Shown: positions 13,701 to 25,700 of the stretch, piece by piece | Numbering within the stretch: position 1 is the stretch's first letter | Layout: each line of letters starts with the position of its first letter | The notes under the pieces: model-generated | What the model was told of the DNA's origin: nothing | Seen by the model: only the letters and a program-made list of their open reading frames with translations | Databases searched by the model: none | Translations under genes and position numbers: made by a program | NCBI GenBank assembly: GCA_013115135.1 | Contig: JABANP010000470.1 | Location: 1 to 41,284 of the forward strand | Direction: 5' to 3' | Source: Perkinsus olseni | Taxonomy: Eukaryota; Perkinsozoa; Perkinsida; Perkinsidae | Length of the DNA: 41,284 bases

Positions 13701-16700
13701 GCGGCCGAGACCACTGCTCCCCGGAGGGACACGATGCCCCAGGCCATGCCGCTGGACGCTGGGGTGAAGGACATCGTTATAGTGGTAGTAGTAGGGGTAC
13801 TCGTCAGCAGCGGGGCCTTGGAGAAGTCATTAGACTTACCGATGAACACCGGCACGGCATCGCTCAGCTGGCCACTGCCGCCAGCTAGCTCATCGTCAAC
13901 ATACACGAAGAGGGCGTACTTGGTGTTCCTGGTGAAGCCACAGCCAGTGAAGTTAACAGAAGTCACATGATTGGGCCAATGGCCTGTGCTGGCGATGGCT
14001 CCTCCAGTGACCTCGCACGTTGCTGCCACAGTAGCCGCATAGATCTTCGGAGAGGCCCGGATGGCTCGAGCGTCGACACGACTGGAGTTTGCCTCGTGGA
14101 CCACATACGCCCAGTACTTGCCCATGGCCGCTGGGGTGAATTCGAAGTTGAAGCCATCGGGCGACGCAACGCTCGTCATCCGCGGGCCCAAGATGAAGCT
14201 GTTGGCAACCTCTACCGAGAAGTCAAGTTGGTCCAGCTCACCGTCGAAGTCCAAGGTGTCCTCCTCAACGTAGGTGAGCAAGGTGTACTCCGTACCATTG
14301 TGAAGGTCACAACCGGACAGCTCAACCGCCACGGACGTCAGCGACGGGCAGGCCTGGTTGAACTTCATGCAACTGCCGACATGACCGGTGGCCAAGTCCG
14401 AGGAGCGCATCTCTCGCGGGCCGATTCGACTGGCGTTGACCCGGGTAGCTATCTGCATCCAGTAGCGTCCCGCCTCCACACAAGCGAACTCAACGTAAAC
14501 ACCGTCCGAGGTGGCCGGCCGTACCATCCTAGGCCGAACGTGGAAGGCATTGGATCGGCGTACAGTGAAGTCATTAGACCACCCAATCGTGCCCGCTGTC
14601 CCTCTGGCCTCTCCTGACAAGTACACCACCACGCTGTATCTCCCATTGAACTCCGCCGTGCAGTTGTGAAGCTCCCACACAGTGTAGCTCGAGTTCACCA
14701 CCACCTCCGGTCCCCGAGTGCAGTTGTTGTCCGACTGGACACCCGCCAAAGGGTTGCTCCTTTCACTGAAGGCCATGGTACCGGACGCCGTTAGGCCCGA
14801 TAGCTTGTGAGCCTCGACGACCATGGCCCAGGCGTAGCCCGATCGGGCTGCCCAAAAACGTACAGTGGTGGAATTGAACCCGGCATCAGTTGAGGCATTG
14901 ACCTGTGGCAGTCGGAGAAAGAAGTTATTAGTCCCCGGGGCCACGGTAAAGTCCAATGGCTCAGCGACCTCACCCAGAGTGTCACCAAAGGTACCAGAGG
15001 CGTAGACCAACAGCCTGTACTGCCTTCCATGGACCAACCGGCAGTCCCTCATGGTAAAAATCTTCTCTACCTCACCGAAGATACCAGCCCTCTCGAGTCT
15101 ACACTGCGGCCCGGCAGCAACCCCTGCTGAGCCGTTCATGATGGTCTCCTTAGTAACGGCCGTGTAACCGTCCCACACCACCGCCCAGATGTAGCCGGAC
15201 CGGACCACCGTCACGCCGAAGGTGACAACATCACCGTCGGGCGTGGCGGCAATGAACGGCGCTCCCTGATGGAAGGAGTTCGCGGTCGTGTTGGTAAGGT
15301 TGAAGACACTAACCCCACTCTGATCAGTCACATTGACAATCGCCAACTGGCCGTCCAAGTTGGCGCTGCTGGTCGCGTCGGACACATAAACCACCAGATG
15401 ATAGCTGCCGGTCACATTCAGTGAGCAGTTGGCGAGACTCCTAATAGGTTGGCTCGGAACAATCGACGCGCCGTCGTAGTAGCAGCCCTCAGTCCCCACG
15501 CGACAGGTCAAGGCCTTGGCCGAGGCGGCCGTCTGGTTGTAGCGGCAGCCCTCTGGTACGATGAACATCCACAGCTTACCAACAGTACCGACTCTCGTAT
15601 CAACATCACAGCCAGCAGCAGTGACGTTGTAGACCTCCGGACCCGACCCCAGAAAGTAATTGGAGCCCTTGGTCACGAAATCGATCTGCTCCAAAGTTCC
15701 ATCGTCGCCACCCAGCGTATCCTCCACATACAGGTTGAGCGTGTACCTAGCCCTCTCACCAGACCACAGCCCACACCCACTGAAGACGTTAAGGCCCCCA
15801 CTGAGGTTAGTAGTCGCCGTGACGCTGATGCTCTGTCTATAGCACAAAGTCGAGTAAAGCGGTGGCACGGCCTTCATCGTGGCAGGGGTGATGTGCTCCC
15901 GATCGTCCTTGAGGCTCACGACCATCCACAGCATACCCGACCGGGCCGGGGCGACGCCCTCAACTGTCACTGTGGTATTCGACGGTGGATTCGGCGAGAT
16001 GTATGGTCCAGGTGGTCTGATGAAGCTGTTGGACTTGGGCGTTCGGAGGTGCACTCCCGGCAACCACAGGGAGCCATCGCCGTAGCCGGACACGCTGGTC
16101 ACGTATACATAGAGGGCGTAGTCTCGGTCGTAGAGCATCTGGCAACCTGTAAGGTAGGCAGTCTCATTCCCGACTGTCACCACTGCTCCCGCGATACGAC
16201 AGCCGACCCCTCCAGTGGCATCCACGCCGGACATGATATCAGCGATGGTCGGCACAGCGGCGGTATGTCCACGGACCATCGCCCAATACAGTCCCGCCTC
16301 CTCGGTCGCGAAGCTGAAACCAAATCCGTCAGAGGTGACTGGTGTCACCACTCTCGGATGCGCCACAAATTTGTTAGAAGTACCGGCCACGACCATGAAG
16401 GGCTGAGTGAAGGCCAAGCGGCCGTCGTGCAGGGCGTCCTGGGACTCCACGTAGACGGCAGCGACGTACTCGCCCGAGTGCTCCAACGAACAGTTGGTCA
16501 GCGTGACCTCAGTCAAATTGGTGACGAGAACTCCGCTCCGCCTACAATCCGTCGTATGGCCCACCCCGTAAGTAGCATTCTTGACATTAGATATGTCCAC
16601 CAGGCCAACCGCGCTCGCCCTAACGATCGATATCCAAGCCTTACCAGTCCATGCATCTAGATCAGGCCCGCCTCCTCTCAACCATACCGGGTCAGTCGGT

Positions 16701-19700
16701 GCAGCCGTGAATTTGATCGTGACGCCATCACGCGTGGCTGAGCTCGAAACCAGCGGGCCCACGACGAAGTCGAACGACGCTCCCGGCACGGCCACCTCAA
16801 CAGCCGGCGACAGGCTGCCGTCCGACAGACCGTATGAGTCCTCAACGTACATGTAGAGATCGTAGCTCTTACCTCTCTCGAGGCTGCAGTTGAAAATGAC
16901 GTACACGGGGTCCAAGCCGATGCTCATGTTATCGTACCGACACCCGGGCCCACCCACCGCGTAAGTACCCGCCTTGACAGCCTGGGCGTCGACGGCGGGG
17001 CTGTCTATTTTACTGACCACAGAAGCGTACATGTAGCCAGCCGAGGCGTTAGCTTTAAGGCTGACTCTGAGCTCACGCTCAGTGGGAGGGTTGTGGAGGT
17101 ACGGTAGGGAGACGAAGGTGTTGGACGGTCCGAGGCCGAAGGTGACAGGTGGTGACACGGTACCGTCACCGAGGCCGAGGGAGTCCTCCACGTAGACGAA
17201 GGCCGCATACCGACCACTACGAGCCAATGAGCAACCCGTGATCGAGAGAACACTGGCCGTCGCACCAGTGACCGCCTGCCCAGCTACCGCACATTCTACC
17301 GGCTCCTGTGGGCTGAGCTCTTGCCTCTTCAACTGCTCCAAGGACACGCACGCCGAAGATTCCTCAGGGACCACTGCAGCCCACAATCGACCACTGGCTG
17401 CCACAGTGTAATTGAGCTCCACCCGACCGACCGTGGGGAAGTTGATAATGTTGGGGTTGGCCAGGAAGAAGTTGGACGTGTTGTGAGGGACTGTACGGAG
17501 GGCCAGCGGCTCGGACAAAGTCCCGTCACCGTAGGCTCGGCCGTCCTCCACGTACACCACTGCCCAGTAGGCCACTCCTGGCGACAGACCGCAGGTCCTC
17601 AGCGTTACAATCACATCCTCATCTGCGTTGACAGGACGGTCGGACAACCCACAAAGGGAGCCTTGCAACAGCTTTACCCCATCTACTCTCCTGATGGTAC
17701 CAACACTTCCACCCTCTACGACCGAGACCCAATATCTTCCCGTAAAGACCGGCGTGAAGGCTAACTGGACCAAGTTCCATTGCGGGGTTGAGTACACCCT
17801 CGGACTGCGGTATCGACTACTCTGGAAGGCGTTACTAGGCGGTACTGTGAACTTGAGTGGTGCACTGAGACTACCATCATTGCGGCCCAAGGCGTCCTCG
17901 ATGTAGACGAAGAGCACGTAGGTTGCGGAGCCGTTGAAGTTGCAGTTGGTGAGGTTCCTGGTGGTCACATTCTGGACGAACCACAGGCCCTCCGTAGTAG
18001 TCCCGCACTGGCCATGGCGTCTGTACCCGACCTTCACAGCAGTAGCGTTGACCTCAGCCACATGAGCCTCGGACACCACCTGAAGGAAAGACATTTGAGT
18101 TGTGTTTCCTACACAAACAAGCGTCTACGGACCAAGTTGGCTACTTTCCTCAACCGCCAGCGATCAGTATTGTCATAGTAATAACGCCGACGAAAAATTA
18201 GAAAAATTTTTTGATGTCAAACAGACTCCAAGAAAAGGGTGTTGTGCTGGTTTGGCACGCGCGTGCTTTAAACATTCCTCCACGATCACTCACCTGCAAC
18301 CAAGCCTTGCCATTGCCAGCACTGGCGCCGAAGCGGACCTCCACGCTGTCCGTGGTCACCCCAACCACTCTGGGGTTCTCCCAGAAGTAGCTAGATATCC
18401 TCGTCAAAGGCACTGGACTGCCAGACCACAGAGCCCCATCGCCATCACCACCATTGAGACCCTCGAGGTAGACATGGACGAAGTACTGCTGTCCCGGCCT
18501 CATCTCGCACTGGTGGACTGTGACCCGAGCAACTTGCCCGCCGGACACTTGCCTTTTGGCTTCCCGACAGGCTTCCTGAGAATAGTCGCTTCCTACTACG
18601 ACCAAGGCAGCGGCGAAGAGACCCCCACCTGCGGCCAAGCTGGGTGCTTGTTGCGTCCATAGACGACATCGAAGGCCGTCTGTGTGCTGTGGGCTGCTGT
18701 AGTCAGCTGCAACCACACGTAGCCGTCCTCGGCTGGGGTAAGTTCCACGGTGAAGGTATGAGAGCTCGTCAGACCTACAGCGATGCACCCAGGTTCGATC
18801 CCCAGCGACGGCATCATTGACTACTCACCCACAAATACTGGAGAAGCCTGGAAGGCGTTGCTGATGGGATAGACCAGCTGACCGTCTCGGTAGACCCTGT
18901 AGCCGAGCACAGCAGACCCACAGTCATCACTGGCCGCCGGCCAGCTTATCTGAAACATTACACGCAAATTGTTTAAATCAGGACAGTCGAAAATCGCCAA
19001 GGGCCAGCGGTAGGGCACCCAAATGCATCACCAACTCGTAGAACCAACCATCACCTACATCTAGCGTCCACGGGCTGCCAGCAGTCTTGCTCGGTGCCGC
19101 CGATGGGCTGGCCGGCACACACCTCATCAGCGCTGTGAAGGCACTCGAGTTGGTTCCCTGTCCTCCGCCATTGTCCGCCCCAACCTTCCACCTGTAGTAG
19201 TTGCCATCCAGTAGGCCGGTCGCGGTGTAGCTCAGCCCTGTGCCCTGGTAGGCCAGAGCGAACTCCCCACCCCTGCTGCCATCGTCAATGTACAGCCTAT
19301 AGGAGCTGGCACCAGCAGCCTCGTCCCAGCTCAGGCTCATCTTCCCACGACTGCGGAGGTCCCTCACGTCCAGTGCGCTCGTCTCCACGTTATACTTGAG
19401 ATCGAGGCCTGTCGGAGCAGCAGGTGGCTGGACGCAGACGAAGGCGACAGCCGAGGAGTTGGCGCCCCATCCACCCTGCGTGTAGGCCCCCGCAGTCAGC
19501 GAGTATGCTACGCCCGTTTGGCAGGGCAACGTGGCCACTGTGGTGCCAGCTTCCACTATGCTACTGTACACCGTACAAGTGTCGTTCACGATTACTCTAT
19601 ATCCGAGCAAATACGACCCGCCATCGTCGGCGGGCTCGTCCCACTCAACCACCATCATCCCTTCACCGTCACTGGATGCTCTCACATCCCTCGGAGGGCC

Positions 19701-22700
19701 TGCCGTATCAGCGGCCATGCAGGACACAGGTATCGTGAAGTTGCCCGTCCCCACAGCATTCACAGCGGCAACCTTGATACGGTAGCTCCAGCCCTGGGTC
19801 AGCCCCGTTAGAGTAGTAGATAGGGCGGACTCGAACCTCGCTCGGCCGAAGCTGCCACCCCGGCCATCATCAATGTAAACGTCGTAGTTGATGACGGTGG
19901 CACCCCCGTCGGTAACAGGCACGGACCACCTGAGACTGCAGGTTGACCTGCTGGTCGCGAAGACCTCCAGGCCCGTCGGAGCGCCAGCCACAGTGGCCGT
20001 ATAGCCGCTGACGTAGGCACCGTAGGGACTCCACTCAGCCAGGGCCCGGTTCCGAGCCGCTACACGATAGACACACTGTGAGCCCGATGTAGTCGGCACG
20101 GCAGTATCGTTATACGACAAGAGAGGCCAGGAGGAATTGAGGACGGCAAAGCCACTGCCGCAGTCCCTCTCGACCTTATAGTGCTCCACCACGGAGCAGC
20201 CAGTGTCCGCAGGGACCTCCCAGGCCACTACGATGCTATCAGGGGAGCTGCTGACCACCACCATCCTCTGCGGAGGGCCTGGCGGTATGGCCAGCTGCAC
20301 CGACACGATGGCGCTTTTAGGGCCGAGGCCGATCGTGCTCTGAGCTGCCACCTGGGCGTCGTACACCTGACCACACAGCAAGCCTGTGGTGTTGAAGGTC
20401 CTGACATTGGGGACGGATGAGCCATCGAAGACTAGGGTAGGTTCATCATTGTAACCATTGTTGACAAAAAGTTGGTATGACACCGTACTTGCACCACCGT
20501 AGTACAGACCCGACAAGGCGTCCCACTCCCACACGATGCTGTTCACAGTCGAGGACCTCCTTCGTAAATTTTGTGGCGCAGCGGTCGGAGGCTTGCCCAC
20601 AACATGCGACACCAGAGCACTCCACTGGCCAGTAACGTTAACAAAATTGACGGCCCTGACGCGGAACTGGTAGGTGACCCCCTCAGACAGGCCACAGACG
20701 GTCGTGTTGAGCCAGTTGGCGCCATAGGCCATCGAGGCGTCCGTCCACGAAACGTACAACGGCTCCGGAGCGTGGTGAAGCTGGTAGTAATTTATCGGAC
20801 TACCGCCATCATCGCTGCTCGGGTCCCACGTCACAGCGACGCAGGTATCGCTGTAGTAGGCAGCACTGACATTCACTGGCGGCGAAGGCTGGTAAGCCAT
20901 CAGCGTGTAAAGGACAGTCCTATTGCCCACCTCCGCTGAGGACTTGCCGATGATGTTGACCCCCAGCACGTAGGCCCTGTACGTTCTCCCGAGCGCGAGC
21001 CCAGTCCTGAGGTAGTACCTCGTATTAGGCTTATTGAGGCCATCATAGACCAAGGCAAAGGGCCCTCCCAAACCATCATCGCCCCACAGCTCGTAGCCGC
21101 GGAAGACACCAGTGGCCTGACTGCCGACGCCAGCGACGGTCGAGTTGAGTGCATCCCAAGTATAGCGAATGCTCTGGTTGTCCACAGTCTCCCCGCCGAG
21201 GCCATCCACGCGACCAGGCAGATCGGCGTTGCGAGTATACAGGGCGTGGCTGTCGCTCGACCACCCTTCGCAATTCTTAGCTCGAACCGTGAACAGCCAT
21301 GGCCCTCCGGCGGCGGTGCAGTTCCTCCCGGTGATGGTATACGACGAGGCCAAGGCCGTGTTGACCGAGCCCGTAAGCTCCACCAGCTCAGTAGAATACT
21401 CATACACCGCGTACTTCTCAATCTCGCACCCGCCGTCATCCTCTGGAGGGGCCCAGCCGATCTCGATCGTCTCCGCGCCGCAGTCCGTAGACACAATGAA
21501 CGGCTTGCCAGGGGGACCGGGGTCAGCAACAGTCCGAAAAGTGGCCATGTCGCTAAGCGCGCTCTCTCCAGCTATGTTAGTGGCGCTGACTTGGAACGTA
21601 TACCTCAGGCCCGGCTCAAGACCGTCGAACTCCCTGTGGGTGGCCGGGCCTTCGAAAACAGGCAGCCTATTGCCGCCTCGTCCGCTGTCCATGTACAGGG
21701 TAAATTTAAATAGGTCGTTACCACCATTATCTTGAGGTTGCTCCCATACGACGTGTAAGGCGGTACGGCTCCGATACACCACCCTGACTGATGCCGGCTG
21801 GCTCGGCGGGCTGGCGGCCACCAAGGTGGCGACAGGCGACCGGGGCGATTCCACCCCTTCGCTGTTGACCGCGATCGTCTGGTAACGATACAGCCTGCCA
21901 GTGGACACGGAAAGGTCCTTGAAGTCGAACAGGTAGGGACTGCTGAGCTCAGCGATGAGCACAGAGATGGACGAGGTAGTTGGAGGGTCATCCCGATACA
22001 CTCTGAGGTAGCGGATCGACGCACCACCGTTGTCAAGGGGAACGAACGTGTTCAGGTGGATGAAGCTCATCGACGAGTTTTCTGAAGAAGAGCCATGCAC
22101 GAGGCCCGGCGTTCCCCTCCCCTACTTCTAGTTGGCGCAGGCGGAGCGGCGGGTGGGCCGACGATGGTTCGATAGATGGTGTTAGTACTGAGCTTGCCCC
22201 CTCGACTGTTGTTGGCGGCGATTCGAAAGCCACACCTGAACCCGAGCGTTGATCGCATTATTGGTCAAGACCCCCAGTCGTACCTGGCCCCCGTTGGCAG
22301 GCCAGCAAAGGCATAGCTGGTCGCCGTAGACGCTACTGCCGTGTTGACGGCGGTGGTGACATCACCGCCGTTACAATCATCCCTGAACGCTGTGAACCCT
22401 ATTAGAGGTAGCTCGGCCGAAGATACGCATGTTGCGGTACTGGCCGTAGTACCTGACCCAGGGATTGTTCCCATCACCGGCGACCAATAAACTAAGCGTC
22501 AGTACCGAGTAACATATACAGAATACAGTAGATGATAGAGACTCTAGCTACGGAGGAAAATACTAATTTTATATTCCTGAAAGAATTTCGAACTCTATTG
22601 TTCATGGGGGGCGAGCCCCCACCGGCAGTGGCGCTATATACCAGGAACTGCAAGGTACTCGATGCATCCGTCGGAAAACTCCAGGAGCATTCCATTCGGG

Positions 22701-25700
22701 ATTGTGAATCAACTAATCTGTAGATATCATAATGACATACCAGTTTACGTATCATATTGATGAAAGAATACAAAGGTTAATCGAAAACCCCATTCCCTTC
22801 ACTTCCTCGACGACACGGTCACTTACAGAGGCTCCAGACGATGGTCACGCTCGTAGCCGTCCTGAGGCGGTCCTCAGCCTGAATTGTGAAATCTCCAGGG
22901 AGGCTCCCCGTGACGAAGGTCTCAATATCGGACCATTGGCCGGGGGTAGTGCAGGCCAGTGGACAAGGGTAGCTGGCCAGGGTGGTGTTCTGTGGGCAGG
23001 GACCGTGGGCTCGGACTCGGACGCGGTAGTATTTACTAGGCGTGAGGCTGTGAATGACGTAAGATGGATCTAACACGATAACAGGACTGGCAACCTCGGT
23101 GGCAGCAAAGAAGAGAAAGCGTGACGACCATCACCCTATGGACCACTCCTGAGGGAACAGTGGCGCCCTCGGCTTTCCCCAACGTACGGTCGGAGCCCGA
23201 CTTACCAAGGACGCTGCAGGACTTGATGCTGACTGAGAGGCTACTGGCAGTCGCGTCACCATTGTCATGCTCCAGCTCCCACATCACTATGGGGCCCGAG
23301 TCTGCCGTAGTCGGCGGGGTCCACTTCAAGGCTATCTCTATGTACGGGCTACCGCTGTCGTACTTGTACTCGGGCCGACCTGACCATACCGACACCATCG
23401 TAACCGTAGGGAAGATCGGAGGAATATCCAAGGTCGGTACCGGCCCGAGACAAGTCATGGGCCGAAAGGCTGCGTACGATGCATACAGGACTTCGTATCC
23501 GTCCCAGCAGCCTACCGGGCTTTCCGTGAGGGACCCCTGCATAGAGGGCCACTCGGGAGGTCTTCGCCCCCTCCCCCGCCACCGTTATCGCAGCTACGGC
23601 TATCCAGTAGTAGCGTCCGGGAGTGAGACCTGAGTGAGCGCACGCTCGAGGCACGAGACGTCGGTTCAACAGAAGAGAACTCCATGACACCACTCGACTT
23701 CTACCCGTCTCACCTGTCAGATTATACTCGAGGACGTTGGCTCTAGTTCTCCCATCATACACCATCTGCAGCGGCAGGCCGTCCAAACCGTCATTAGCGT
23801 AAACCCGATACCCCGTGATAACGCATCCACCACTATCCACCAGGTTGAGTATAGGGAACCAGCTGATGCCGATCACCGTCGGACTCCAGGCCGGCGAGAC
23901 TCTCGAGATGTTACTAGGGGGGCTAGGCACCGCACACGCGTACAGAGTGCGATGGCCCGAGGCGTCTCCGTCGCAATCAGTATACTCGTCTGTGTCGCAG
24001 GTCGTGAGATCATTCACCGCGTTCCTCGCATACACCCGATAACGATATCCAGTGCTAGCCACCACCCCCGCCGCGTCGGTGTATTCCAAAATATTCGCTA
24101 ACATAGCCGCGATGGTCGTGAATACCGAGGAGCCGGCAGGCGCCCGCTGCACCACATAACCGGTTAGAGGCAGTCCGCCCGAGTCCGCCGGTGGTGACCA
24201 TCTCAGCGTGATGGCCGTCAAGTTGCTGCTAGCAAGCTCAGGAGGGTCGGGCTTGTAAGGTCGTCTTCCACAAGGCTTCACACAGCAGGTTAAAGACTGG
24301 TCGCTCTCGCCAGCAGCCGACAGCGCGGTAACGCGCAGGTCGTACCACTCGCCCAGCGTACAGTCGGTGAGGGTATACCAGACCGTGGCCGGATTACCGG
24401 TGCCATCGTACGCGAGTCTGAAGTTGACATAAACCTTATAGCCTGTCACAGTCGGTGGAGAGCTCGGCGTCGCCCACGAAATCGAGATAGAGTTCTCGCT
24501 ACTGCCAACAAACGACGCAATCGGTGCCGCATTGGGCGGGCTGGCCATGAGGTCGTTCTCCTGACTGTAAAGGACCGCCCCCACCGTTACGTCGTTTTCC
24601 GCGAAAAGACGGTATCGGTACACTTCGTATGGCCGTACGTTCACCACATCAGTATAGGTCAGAGTGGTGATATCAGTCATCACCGTACTCCAGGCGCCTC
24701 CCATTTGTGATCGCTCCAGCGTGTAGCGCAAGTTGCTGGACTTCCCACCATCATCGGCAGCGTCCCACTCCACCGTAATGAAGTTCACAGTGGTGTTGCC
24801 AGTGCCTTGTCGAGGTCGTCCCGGCCTCCCTGGCCTGCTCGCAGCGTAGGCCAGGATATCTTCGGACATCACGCCGTCGCCGGCCTGATTCACCGCTTGA
24901 ACGTGGAACGTGTACAGATCACCCGAGGTCAAGGCCGAGGTCCGCCCATCCGCCAGAGTCGGAGCGTACTCAAAGCTGAGTACCGAGCTTCTGTTCCGAC
25001 CATCAGAGACCAGCTTATCCACAGGCGTATTATTTCCACCATTGACCCACACCTTATACCCAGATACAATGCTATCAACAGGAGCACGCCACTTCAGAAC
25101 TATGCTCGTGTTAGAGCTGCTCAACACCCAGCCTTCCTCCGCCGCCACAGGAGGGTTCGGCGGGTCCGCAGCCAGCAGTGTGATACGGGTACTTCTAGGC
25201 CCCTCACCAGCCGCATTCATAGCCACCACTTGGAACCGCCAGATGTCGTTAGGAGAGTCTACCTCAACAAACGGCCCGAATAACGTCAGTGTTGTGATAC
25301 CCGCGTTAGCAGTGTCCGCGTAGCTCTCGTAGCTGCCAGGGGAATAATATACCCTGTAGCGCACCAGCGAGGTGCTGCCGACCTCAGTAGGGGGGTCCCA
25401 TTTTATAGCGATCTTGTCTCGAGCTTGTGTGACCGAAAAATCTCGCTGGAGGTTCGACACCGGGCCCGGTTTAACCCAATCACAGCAGCGGAACTCTGAG
25501 ACGTTCGACAGGGCCGAGTGACCAACCCGAGTGTACCAACTCTGAGAGATCTTATAGACCCTCCCGTAGGTCAAGTTGCTGATGTGCACGATAGACGGAT
25601 TGACGCTGGTGGCTTGAGTGACGGAGTTCCTCAGGACAGCACTCCCGCATGCCATCATTCCAGGCCAGCGTGTACCCTAGAGTCGGCGGCAACGTAGTCG

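Noticed and set aside
15449..16660. A 403-codon open frame on the plus strand opposite the repeat array
   Set aside because: It is the reverse complement of well-conserved repeat coding. Its own translation is Arg/His/Ser-rich without domain features, and other plus-strand frames under the FN3 tracts look the same.
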